Shown here: in pieces, positions 47,049-56,002 of the stretch
Layout of the letters: every line of letters starts with the position of its first letter
Position numbering within the stretch: the first letter of the stretch is position 1
Source: Harmothoe impar
Lineage: Eukaryota > Annelida > Polychaeta > Phyllodocida > Polynoidae
Length of the DNA: 64,000 nucleotides
NCBI GenBank assembly: GCA_947462335.1
Contig: OX381710.1
Coordinates: 65,529,303 to 65,593,302 of the forward strand
Reading direction: 5' to 3'
Made by a program: the position numbers and the translations under genes
Notes under the pieces: model-generated
The model's database searches: none
Told to the model about the DNA's origin: nothing
Seen by the model: the letters and a program-made list of their open reading frames with translations, nothing else

Positions 47049-47066
47049 TGGTACCGTGACCAGTTC
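47049..47066 (+). promoter_or_regulatory. Primer binding site
   Basis: TGGTACCGTGACCAGTTC starts one base after the LTR, as expected for a site complementary to a tRNA 3' end (CCA). The first 15 bases match the site at 60042 except for one base. The tRNA was not identified. Confidence 0.8.
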
Positions 47067-47104
47067 GGGTGAAACACAGAATAGCACAGTCGGTTAGGGT
47101 GAAC

Positions 47105-49037
47105 ATGGCTGAACAGGCAAAGGGTGGAGCGTCCCTTCATCCTATTTCGAGTCCGGATCCGGAGGTGGTAGCAGCCCTTGAGAAACACTATGGGCCAAGC
47201 CGTTCGAGTTCGACACCAGAACCAAGGAGAGGCAATCCTGATACTATTCGGAAAGATCTGGGGTCAAACCTAGAGGATTCTTTGTTTGAAACTGGCGGTT
47301 CGAAGAGGCACATTGCTCCTATGCCAACACAGGGCATGAGCATGCTGCATGCTGAACGACACCAGCGGCAAGAAGTGACACGTCGTCATTTCGCCGAAGA
47401 GAAGAGTCGATTCGAGGAAGCAAGGATTGCAGAGATGGACAGGATGAATGAAGAGTTTGAAGCTTTGAGCAGAATGTCTTGCGGCGACGTACTGAGGCTC
47501 TTGAACAGCGTCAAGATAAGACCATACAAGAGTCAGACGAGCTCCATGATACGATCCGAGAGGCAACCAAGGCGATGATGGAAGAAAAGGATCGTCTGAT
47601 CCGGGAAGTGAAAGATTTACAAAAGAAACGAGAAGAGGAGTCAACTCGAAGTGGCCATTCGGGGTTCGATCATGTCAGTGGTGGCATATACAACTCGGCG
47701 TCTGGTGGGGGTCGGTGCCGCTGCCTCATCCGGAGGGAGACCGAAACGAGTGACCATTGATACAGGTGATTCGGATGGAAGATCCTCCCAGCCGTTCGAG
47801 CTCTCGAGAGAGACCAAGCCGTTCGGGTTCGAATGATGGATCTTCAAGATCTGATCCGAACGAGCGTTCGAGTGGGCCCTCAAGGAGGTCAGGGAGATCT
47901 CCTACAAATGCAGGTAGACGAGTCTCTCGACGCGAATCAATGTCCCCTGGGATGAAATTGATTTATGATTCGAACCCCTGCATTGCTGAAATGGGAGTTG
48001 ACTGTGTTAGCAGACAAGCTGATAATGCTGATATCGTTGACTGGAGCATTGAGTAGTCTTTTCTGTTGCACAGAGACAACCACAACGCTGCTAGACGCAA
48101 TGCAAGCACTCCGGTTCCGTTCACAGGCAGACAGCCATGGCAGGACTGGTTTGCAGACTTCATGGACGATATGAGGTATAATCGGTGGTCAGAGGAGGAA
48201 TCGTTGGACGAGCTTCTTCGGGCATTGAGAAATGACCCCGGCAAGCTAGCTGTTTCGAGATGGAGAACGATGCATGGTGCCGGATCGTTTACCCAATTGG
48301 TGGAATGCGCCAGTTATCTGATCGGTAATGTGGGTAATGAGGATCCGCTTCGATTGTTTCGGAAACGGACTCAAAAACCAAACGAGTCGCACCGTGTGTT
48401 CGGTCTAGAATTGCAAGCTCTCTTGCAAAGGGCTAGACCAAGATGGCAGTTAGATGACCCACAGTTCCTAGATGATTTGTTCTCGCAATTCATTGAGGGA
48501 TTAAGGGATTCTGATGAACGGACCGCAGCATGTGATAGTTGGAAGGCTGGAACTTCTCTCACTGATTTGTTCATGGCCATAGAAGACTATGACAGGAAAC
48601 GGCATCTGCTATCTTCGAGAGTACTTTCGAGAACTTCCAGTATGGTACAAGACCCACCAGCCTCTGATACAGAGGAAGGTGATTCTGGAAGGGAGGAGGA
48701 GATTGGCGCAGTTGCTCAAAAGAACAGCGGCAAATCTTATTCGAATTCGAATTCGAAGCGCTATCCGAAGGCTGACAGGAAAACACCACCTGTGACCCCA
48801 GGAGCTACAAGCGCACCTTCGACTACATCCTCAACTCCCAGTTCTATGGAAGAACTTTTGTTAAGGTTGACTGACTTGATGTCTGGAAACCAGCAATCAA
48901 CAGGGAGGAATTCGAAGCCGAGAGTGGACAAGACCATTAGGAAGTGTTACAGGTGTCAGGCCCTGGGACACTTTGCTGCAGAATGCCCAGCTGAGAAGCC
49001 GGTACCAAAGCCTGAGGAGAAGAAAACGGAAAACTAG
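47105..49037 (+). pseudogene. gag: Gag polyprotein gene, frame-broken
   Basis: Starts at ATG 47105 (MAEQAKGGASLHPISS). Reading continues in different frames: 47105-47475, about 47479-47700, about 47651-47800, then 47757-48056 and 48066-49037 (in the same frame but separated by a stop). Parts: a coiled, charged N half (RRHFAEEKSRFEEARIAEMD), a Ser/Arg-rich linker, a capsid-like domain (PFTGRQPWQDWFADFMDDM through FIEGLRDSDERTAACDSWKAG), and one CCHC zinc knuckle (CYRCQALGHFAAEC, about 48945-48988). At least three frame changes and a 69-bp in-frame insertion with a stop (48006-48074) are present. Gag should form the particle and bind RNA; this copy probably cannot. Pol overlaps its end in the -1 frame. 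Confidence 0.85.
49016..49037 (+). promoter_or_regulatory. Gag-pol overlap, candidate -1 frameshift site
   Basis: The pol frame is open from 49016, just before the gag stop at 49035-49037, and is -1 relative to gag. GGAAAACTAG at the overlap is identical in the old copy (minus strand, about 26977-26968). G_GAA_AAC is not a perfect X_XXY_YYZ heptamer, so the exact slip point is uncertain. Confidence 0.5.
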
Positions 49038-49063
49038 AGGGGGTTGCTCGGGATGGCAATGTA

Positions 49064-52000
49064 GTGACCCCTAAGGTGAATGAAAGCCAGCTTATCACCA
49101 GCGGTGCAAGCGAGGAAGTCCGAGGTGCAGTAGAGATTGGAAGCTTAGAGGAGGGGCCTGATCAGTCCCTTCTAAGTATGTCCAATGAACCCAGAGAAGT
49201 AGACATCCGAGGAGGAAGTACTGGGGAAGCGGCGAATTGGATACAGGAGCTGGAGGTAGTCAGCAGTGCCCGATTGTCCCCGGATCATCCCTGTTTGAAG
49301 CACTTGAAACGACGGGGGGTAGATCTTGGTATCACTAAGGATTTCGAACGCTTCACCGTCAACCCATCACCACTGGATGGGAAGAGGTGGTATTTGACTG
49401 TAGCAGTGAATGGAAGGTCTGCCGAATTCCTAGTGGATACTGGAGCTAGTCACTCCATGATCTCTAAGAGATTCCATGACCTTGTAGCCGATGAACCAGA
49501 TAACTTCACAACGAGGGTAAAAGCTCATTCGGCCGACGGTAGCTGCATGCAGACGTTTGGTAAAGCATTTTTCGAAATCAATATAGGTGGACAGGATTAT
49601 CTCCTGTCACCTACTATTGCTGATCTGAGTGATGATGGCATCATCGGATTAGATTTCGCTGCGTTGTACGGGGCAATGTTGGAACCTTGTAGGGGGATGT
49701 TAAAGATAGAACATCCATACAAGGTGGCCGTGCAATGCGTGTTGAGGAAGGTATCTTCTGTAGCCTCGGTGGTACAGACGGTTAAGATACCCCCAGGACA
49801 GACATGTGATGTGCTGTTTTCGAGTGACAGTATCTTCCGAGATCAGATGGCGGTGGTTGAACCCGATGTGGTGAGACTTGCATCAATTGGACTCGAGAGT
49901 GCAGATACTTTCGTAGGCAGTGGCAGCAGGAATTCAATTCCTATTTCGAATCCTGGTGGTGAAGTCCGTTATCTGATGAAAGGTACTCCCGTGGGGCAGG
50001 TGATCGTTGCACAGGCAAGCACCAGTATACTCTCAGAAGATACCAAACCGAACCTTGAAGGGATGTTCGATTTGCGTCCGGAACTTCAGAAGTTGGTGGA
50101 CGATTCGAGCTTGGTGACGGGGGACCAGAAAGATCAGTTGAGACGGGTATTGGTGGAATATGATGCAGCCTTCGGGGAGCCCACTGGTTTGGGGCGAACT
50201 GATAGGGTGCTACATTCCATCACTACAGAGGACGCTGTACCTTTCAAAATCCCTTACAGACGCCTACCTTTGAAGAAGAAATTGATGGCCGAGAAGGAAA
50301 TCGCTGATCAGCTGAGATTAGGGGTGATTGTTCCCAGCACTAGCCCCTGGTCCAGTCCTGTTCAGATGGTGACTAAGAAAGACGGCACAATTCGCTTCTG
50401 CATCGATTATCGAAAATTGAATGGTTGTACTAAGAAAAACTCCTATCCTCTCCCTCGTATAGACGAGACTATTGATTCCCTGGGCGGAAACCAATGGTTC
50501 TGTACGCTGGATTTGCAATCCGGATACTGGCAGGTTGGAATGAAGGAAGAGGATCAGGAAAAGACAGCTTTTTCGAGCCATGTCGGTCTTTTCCAGTACA
50601 ATGTGATGCCGTTCGGATTGTGTAACGCCCCTGCAACATTCGAAGCCATGATGGAATCTCTGTTGAGTGATCTGTTGTGGAAGGAGTGTTTGGTGTACCT
50701 GGACGACGTAATTGTCTTTGGGAAGACCTTCGAATCATGCCTGGCTACTCTAGTCAAAATTTTCGAGAGGTTGATAACCAATGGTTTGAAATTGAAACCA
50801 AAGAAGTGTCACCTATTTAGGACTTCAATTAACTATCTCGGTCGGATAATATCCACTGAGGGAGTTAAAGCAGATCCTGAGAAACTAGATGTTGTGTCGG
50901 AATGGGAAAAGCCAGAGGGACCTAAAGACATACGGTCCTTTCTGGGCTTCTGTAGTTACTACAGGGACTTCCTACTGGGGTATGCCAAAATAGCTCAGCC
51001 TATGCAGGCTCTAGCTCACTGGACTCCGGGTAGAAGGAAGGAGCCTTTCCCATGGGGTCCGGAACAAGATCTAGCATTCGAAGCCGTGAAGAACCTATTT
51101 CGAACCACCCCAGTTTTGAAATATCCAACAGCTGATGGACATTTCATACTGGACACAGACGCCAGTAACGACAGTATAGGTGCTGCTCTGTCCCAGATGC
51201 AAGGGGGGATAGAAGTGCCACTGGCTTTCGCTAGTAATACCCTCAATAAGGCCCAGAGGAATTACTGTACCACTAAGCGCGAATTGTTGGCGGTAGTGGT
51301 GTATACGAAGAAGTTTAAGCACTTCCTTTGGGGAGGTGACTTTACTTTACGGACAGATCACTCCTCCTTAAGGTGGCTGTTGAACTTTAAGGAAGCAGAA
51401 GGAATGATCGGTCGATGGCTAACCCATTTGTCCGAGTTCGGGTTGGAAAATAGCCAAATCCAACATAGAGCAGGGAGCAAGCATATCAATGCTGACGCCC
51501 TTTCGAGAAGACCCATACGGAAATGTTCTAGAATGGATTGTGATGATTGTGGAGCCCATAACGCTGTAATAGCTGGAGTTCGAATGCCGTATGATGTAGG
51601 ACATTCTAAAGCAATGGAATGGTCCACCGAAACTATCAGGCAATTCCAGAAGGGTGATGCTGTCATGTCAAGACTAATAGAACAGGTCTCCAGTGGTGCC
51701 CAACCACAAAGACCAGCCATTTCGATTGAGAACCGAGAAATGAGACAGCTACTTGCTCAATGGTCTGAGCTAACTGTTGTTGACGGTATCTTATGTAGGT
51801 GGAAGATAACACCGTACAAGACCAAAATTCAGCAAATCGTGATACCCACAGCTATGCGAAGGGATATCATGTATTTCGTACACGGACACCAGACCAGTGG
51901 GCATTTTGGAAAGAAGCGCTCCCTTGCGCGACTCTCCAGAAGGTATTACTGGCCTGGCATGAGTAAAGATCTGCTTAGGTGGATCTCTACTTGTCCAGAT

Positions 52001-53284
52001 TGTTGTCTGAGCAAACCAGGTGAAGGCCTGGGGAAGTTGCCACTAACTCAAGAGCTTTGGGGAGTTAGATTTGCACGCATAGCGGTTGATATCATTAGTG
52101 GCCTTAAAACCACTCCTGATGGAAACATGTGCATGATGGTGATCTCTGACTACTATTCGAAGTACACTAGAGTGTTTCCTCTGAAAGATCATAAGGCTCA
52201 TACATGTGCTCGTGCATTTGTAAAGGGTTGGGTGCTTCATCTAGGCGTACCCTTGATGTTGCATAGTGATCAAGGCAGAGAATTCGAATCCGAGTTATGG
52301 GCAGCAATGTGCCATAACCTTGCTATATGCAAAACCAGAACGAATCCGTACAGGCCTCAGTCTGATGGTCAAGTAGAAAGGTTCAACAGAACCTTGATAC
52401 AAGTCCTGAAGCCTCTGGTCAACAGTCAGATGGATGATTGGGACGAGCAATGCGAGTTTGTGGTACATGCTTATAATAGTACGGTGCATGCTTCCACCGG
52501 TTGTTCCCCCAATCTGTTAGTATTCGGAGAGGACTTGATTATGCCTGCTGACTTGGTGTTTGGCGTAGCTGGGATAAACGCTGAAATACCCTGTCAGGTG
52601 ATGTTCGTGGAGGCATTGAGGGATCAATTCAAGTCCGCATACGAGATGGTTCGATGTGAGCTAAGCAAATCTGCTTCATGGCAAAAAGTGGGCTATGACG
52701 TAGGTTTGAAACTTAGGTCCTTTCGAGTAGGGGATGAAGTAGTTAGGCTACACGACCCCCTACAGCAGTTGAAGCTGTCACCCAACTGGGATGGTCCATT
52801 TACTGTGGTTCGGATTGTTTCAGAATCTACAGTGGTGATCAAATCCTTGTTGGGACGCTTGTTTAAATCCAATGTAGCTCGTCTACGTCGGTGGCAGGGC
52901 GATGCTTCAGCGCATTCGAAGTCAGGAGAGCATTCGAAGTCAGAGGACACTGAGCGGAGAGCGACCACCCCGGAACGACGTGGTCCTGGTAGACCTAGGA
53001 AACTAGTGATACCCTCAGATGAGAAGAAACCTATGCCTCCTGGTATTGGTAAATTAAAGCGGGGCCGGGGTAGGCCTAAAAAGAATTTACCAATTCGAGC
53101 TTCTAGCAAGAAGGATAAAAAGTGCGTAAAAAAAGTCTCGGCAAATGAAGGTCTGAAGGGGAGGAGGGCTGTCCAATTGACTACTGGACATCCTGTCGAA
53201 TCTTCCCGGACGACCAGGTCTAAAGAACCCAAGGTAGGGTTAAGGCGCAGTCCACGGCATAGCCGGGGGATTGCTGTGACCTAA
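49064..53284 (+). CDS. pol: Pol polyprotein: protease, RT, RNase H, integrase
   Basis: Intact 1406 codons counted from 49064; the frame is open from 49016 and is presumably entered by frameshifting. Domains by residue: aspartic protease, D125-T-G-A; RT about 400-600 with catalytic YLDD at 545-548; RNase H about 690-810 beginning DTDAS (D697, D699); integrase zinc-binding H942-x4-H947-x29-C977-x2-C980; integrase core D1009, D1069, E1105 (a DD35E arrangement); GPF module after W1242. The basic tail has two AT-hook-like cores, RRGPGRPRK (1305-1313) and RGRGRPKK (1333-1340), which may bind A/T-rich DNA and guide target choice. All catalytic residues are present. PR-RT-RH-IN order places it in Ty3/Gypsy. 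Confidence 0.95.
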   Translation: MTPKVNESQLITSGASEEVRGAVEIGSLEEGPDQSLLSMSNEPREVDIRGGSTGEAANWIQELEVVSSARLSPDHPCLKHLKRRGVDLGITKDFERFTVNPSPLDGKRWYLTVAVNGRSAEFLVDTGASHSMISKRFHDLVADEPDNFTTRVKAHSADGSCMQTFGKAFFEINIGGQDYLLSPTIADLSDDGIIGLDFAALYGAMLEPCRGMLKIEHPYKVAVQCVLRKVSSVASVVQTVKIPPGQTCDVLFSSDSIFRDQMAVVEPDVVRLASIGLESADTFVGSGSRNSIPISNPGGEVRYLMKGTPVGQVIVAQASTSILSEDTKPNLEGMFDLRPELQKLVDDSSLVTGDQKDQLRRVLVEYDAAFGEPTGLGRTDRVLHSITTEDAVPFKIPYRRLPLKKKLMAEKEIADQLRLGVIVPSTSPWSSPVQMVTKKDGTIRFCIDYRKLNGCTKKNSYPLPRIDETIDSLGGNQWFCTLDLQSGYWQVGMKEEDQEKTAFSSHVGLFQYNVMPFGLCNAPATFEAMMESLLSDLLWKECLVYLDDVIVFGKTFESCLATLVKIFERLITNGLKLKPKKCHLFRTSINYLGRIISTEGVKADPEKLDVVSEWEKPEGPKDIRSFLGFCSYYRDFLLGYAKIAQPMQALAHWTPGRRKEPFPWGPEQDLAFEAVKNLFRTTPVLKYPTADGHFILDTDASNDSIGAALSQMQGGIEVPLAFASNTLNKAQRNYCTTKRELLAVVVYTKKFKHFLWGGDFTLRTDHSSLRWLLNFKEAEGMIGRWLTHLSEFGLENSQIQHRAGSKHINADALSRRPIRKCSRMDCDDCGAHNAVIAGVRMPYDVGHSKAMEWSTETIRQFQKGDAVMSRLIEQVSSGAQPQRPAISIENREMRQLLAQWSELTVVDGILCRWKITPYKTKIQQIVIPTAMRRDIMYFVHGHQTSGHFGKKRSLARLSRRYYWPGMSKDLLRWISTCPDCCLSKPGEGLGKLPLTQELWGVRFARIAVDIISGLKTTPDGNMCMMVISDYYSKYTRVFPLKDHKAHTCARAFVKGWVLHLGVPLMLHSDQGREFESELWAAMCHNLAICKTRTNPYRPQSDGQVERFNRTLIQVLKPLVNSQMDDWDEQCEFVVHAYNSTVHASTGCSPNLLVFGEDLIMPADLVFGVAGINAEIPCQVMFVEALRDQFKSAYEMVRCELSKSASWQKVGYDVGLKLRSFRVGDEVVRLHDPLQQLKLSPNWDGPFTVVRIVSESTVVIKSLLGRLFKSNVARLRRWQGDASAHSKSGEHSKSEDTERRATTPERRGPGRPRKLVIPSDEKKPMPPGIGKLKRGRGRPKKNLPIRASSKKDKKCVKKVSANEGLKGRRAVQLTTGHPVESSRTTRSKEPKVGLRRSPRHSRGIAVT

Positions 53285-53762
53285 TTTGTATACACAACAA
53301 GAAGTTTCGATCCCATGATGGTAGTACAGACCTAATTGCTGTCGAGTGAGCAGAACTAGGGCGGGTGTTGATCATGAACGTCCCTGAGGGTGGCAGACGG
53401 ATCTATCCGGCGGGTATTCTTATGTTACCCGTAATGACATTTGCCTACACTCCTGAAGAATTCATGATTAGTGGTACCCCTGGTCCTGTGGAACTGACTC
53501 AATAAGGATTACACTCCGGTGAGCTACCCATTCGATTAGTGGCGGGAAACGCGAGCGTCTCCCGCCACGAAGACGCGCGGACGCTGCAGGGCAAAGGAGG
53601 AGGAAGAAGGGTCTTGTTATCGACCAAAAGTCTCCAAAACCACATCATAATACGCGCCAACCTGGTTAGTTCCCGCTCATAGTGTCATTTGGACACGCGG
53701 AGCTTCGTACTCCGCAAATCTTCGATTTTAAACTTCGTTTTCGTTGAAAACATTCGACTTCG
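53285..53762 (+). promoter_or_regulatory. Pol-ORF3 spacer, possible internal promoter
   Basis: About 480 bp without a long frame. CCCTGAGGGTGGCAGACGGA is shared, with changes, with the equivalent spacer of the third element. A CpG-rich stretch holds GCGGGAAA (E2F-like, 53542-53549) within a hairpin, GTGGCGGGA/TCCCGCCAC (53539-53568). This could be a promoter for ORF3 or a splice/RNA element; the sequence does not decide. Confidence 0.4.
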
Positions 53763-55994
53763 ATGGAGGAGCAGTACACCCCCGGTGAGGGCCTCCAGTC
53801 CGACGAGCTAGATCTGTTCGGGATGGATGATGGCCAATTCGACAATGCTCAGGAATCGGATTATGAATCCGCCTCCGAATCCACCGGGAGTGCAATTACC
53901 GTCCGTGTGGCGGGGATCGGCTCCTATTCGACGGCTGAGCGGGACAGCATGGCCATGCCACCCCCGGCTACAGTCAACCTGGGGCCGTTGCCGTGGCGCA
54001 ATACCCCAAAACGTGTTGCTTCGAAGGACATTGACAATTCCACATCAACCCGGCTCAACGCAGCAGGTGACGAGGAGGAAGACGAGATGCCGGAGTTAGA
54101 AGAGGTAAGTCAGAAATTGCCCATTCAAGCAGTGTCTGACAAAATGATGGAAGACTTCGTACGAGTTTCGCTAGCCCAACAACAACTCATGGAAGTGCTG
54201 GAGTGCGACCCGCCATTCGACACCTCGCTGCAGCTCCATCCCACACTCATGGCGATGGTGCTGAACAAGCTGGAAGAACACGAGTTCTACCACCACGAGG
54301 GGAGTTGGCTAGAGAGTTACGAGGGAGCCATCCGGGGTGCCTACAAAAACGAGATCTTTGGACAGATCCTACTGCGATGTGGTACGAACTTTCGGAATCT
54401 CCAACGAGCCAAACAAATGGAGGAATCAGTGCCCTCAAGTGATGGGAGCACAACAAGTACGAAGGGGAAGAAAAAGAAACTCACCAAAACCAGAGGTAGT
54501 CGTAAAACTTCCAAAACTAGTACTCCTCCATCTACTCCGTCCATGTCTGAAGTATCCGAACCTGCCCTCGCTCGGTCCGAGTGCTCTTCGAGTACTCCCC
54601 ATACAACGTCATTCGAAGAACCAACTACTACCACAGGGACCACTGAGTCTCAATCCGAATCTCTTCCGAAAGCCCCGGGACCTTCACCAGTCCCATTCGA
54701 AAAGGATCCAGCTATCGTGGAATTGACTCCAATGGAGATCAACTCGGATCCCTCAGAATCAGTTGAGCAGGAAGCTCGTTATGCTCAGGTGGTCAGAGAA
54801 TCCGATGAACTCAGGGCAGCCAATGAACAGTTACGGTTAACTCTGGAAGCTATGCAAGCTGCCCCCAGAACTCCAATGACTCGAGCCCAGTCCCGGAAGA
54901 ACCCCAATCCACAGCAGAAGGGACGGTCCTTGTCCGACGCTTCGGATGTGGAGGAGGTCCCATTCGAACTTTCTAAGAGCCAGAAACGGAAGGTGAAGAA
55001 GAGTGAGGCACGACAGCCCTGTCTCCCTCATCCTTTGCCTCCCCAAACTACTGCGATTAATATGTCTCCAACTGTGAGGTTGGTGGATGTGGTATCCAGT
55101 ACGGCTTCAACTCCTTCGACGCCTCCTAGGGCACCTGCCAAGACGCTTTCGACCCCTCCAACAACCCCGACCAAGACTCCAGTGCAGGTTGCCATACCTG
55201 TATCCCCATCTACGTCCTCCGAATCGGGACATTCAAACACGTCACCTGTGGTTTCTTCGCCCCCTCCAGCTGCTGGGGCAAACGCCTCAGTAGACGTTCC
55301 AAGTTCTCGGGCGGAAGAAATGATCTGGCGCAATGCCACCGGGGGCTTCAAGAAATTTAGGCCCGAATGCATGGAACATTGGAAACGATCCAGGGATATG
55401 TATTCCTGTCCCAAAGCAACGGACTATGATGACGAGGAATGGATGAGGTCCAATATGACTTCACCCAGTACCTTCGCATGGACAGAAAACTGGTTCAATC
55501 GGCTGCATGATCGAAAACAGTTCCCTGAGTCCTACTACAACCATGAGGGACGCCCCAAAATTCGATGGGCTATGGCCCGGTACAAGGAAGGGGTAAGGGA
55601 GGATTGTCCATTCGATTCCTGTCGCACCTACTTTGCACACGAGAACCGCCCCATGCCTACTCGTCTTCGATTTATGCGGCATCTGGTTGAATGCCACATG
55701 CACCACCGTGCGATGTACATCTGCGCTGACACTGGCAAGGCAAACAAAAAGTGTTTGGGACTGTGGACCACCCGAAGAGGCAGAATGATCGAACACCTGA
55801 TACAAGGTCATGGCCAAGCCATGATGTTGGCCAGAAAGAACGTAGGAGATCTCCATGCAACACTGGTGGCAGGCCTAGCCAAAGTAAAGTTCGACAGCAT
55901 CACGATTGAGACCTTCCAATTCGGAAAGGTCCAGGTGACCAGGAATTCGAAGCAGTCAGCTGTCTTCCAGATCGACGTGGTCGACTGGACCTGA
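53763..55994 (+). CDS. Accessory ORF3, zinc-finger protein
   Basis: 743 codons from ATG 53763. Acidic N terminus (DELDLFGMDDGQFDNAQESD), a conserved helical block (LECDPPFDTSLQLHPTL through AIRGAYKNEIF, about 140-200), a long Ser/Thr/Pro-rich linker, a short coiled segment (RESDELRAANEQLRLTLEA), a basic patch (KSQKRKVKKSEAR), a conserved MIWRNATGGFKKFRPEC block, then two C2H2-like fingers: C615-x4-C620-x19-H640-x4-H645 and C654-x9-C664-x13-H678-x4-H683. No signal peptide or membrane helix, so not an envelope. The old copy keeps the motifs and the finger-2 spacing. It may bind nucleic acid; function unknown. Its end overlaps the ORF4 frame by about 85 bases. Confidence 0.85.
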   Translation: MEEQYTPGEGLQSDELDLFGMDDGQFDNAQESDYESASESTGSAITVRVAGIGSYSTAERDSMAMPPPATVNLGPLPWRNTPKRVASKDIDNSTSTRLNAAGDEEEDEMPELEEVSQKLPIQAVSDKMMEDFVRVSLAQQQLMEVLECDPPFDTSLQLHPTLMAMVLNKLEEHEFYHHEGSWLESYEGAIRGAYKNEIFGQILLRCGTNFRNLQRAKQMEESVPSSDGSTTSTKGKKKKLTKTRGSRKTSKTSTPPSTPSMSEVSEPALARSECSSSTPHTTSFEEPTTTTGTTESQSESLPKAPGPSPVPFEKDPAIVELTPMEINSDPSESVEQEARYAQVVRESDELRAANEQLRLTLEAMQAAPRTPMTRAQSRKNPNPQQKGRSLSDASDVEEVPFELSKSQKRKVKKSEARQPCLPHPLPPQTTAINMSPTVRLVDVVSSTASTPSTPPRAPAKTLSTPPTTPTKTPVQVAIPVSPSTSSESGHSNTSPVVSSPPPAAGANASVDVPSSRAEEMIWRNATGGFKKFRPECMEHWKRSRDMYSCPKATDYDDEEWMRSNMTSPSTFAWTENWFNRLHDRKQFPESYYNHEGRPKIRWAMARYKEGVREDCPFDSCRTYFAHENRPMPTRLRFMRHLVECHMHHRAMYICADTGKANKKCLGLWTTRRGRMIEHLIQGHGQAMMLARKNVGDLHATLVAGLAKVKFDSITIETFQFGKVQVTRNSKQSAVFQIDVVDWT

Positions 55995-56002
55995 ACAGCA
56001 CC

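Noticed and set aside
48006..48074. A 68-bp spliceosomal intron in gag
   Set aside because: GT-AG removal would shift the frame relative to the old copy; exact removal of 69 bases does not leave GT-AG borders.
50318..50738. Antisense frames inside pol
   Set aside because: They are shadows of the intact + strand pol, which has all catalytic motifs.
55910..55994. A conserved programmed frameshift between ORF3 and ORF4
   Set aside because: The frame change falls at different alignment positions in the two copies and no canonical slippery heptamer is present, so a conserved site is not supported.
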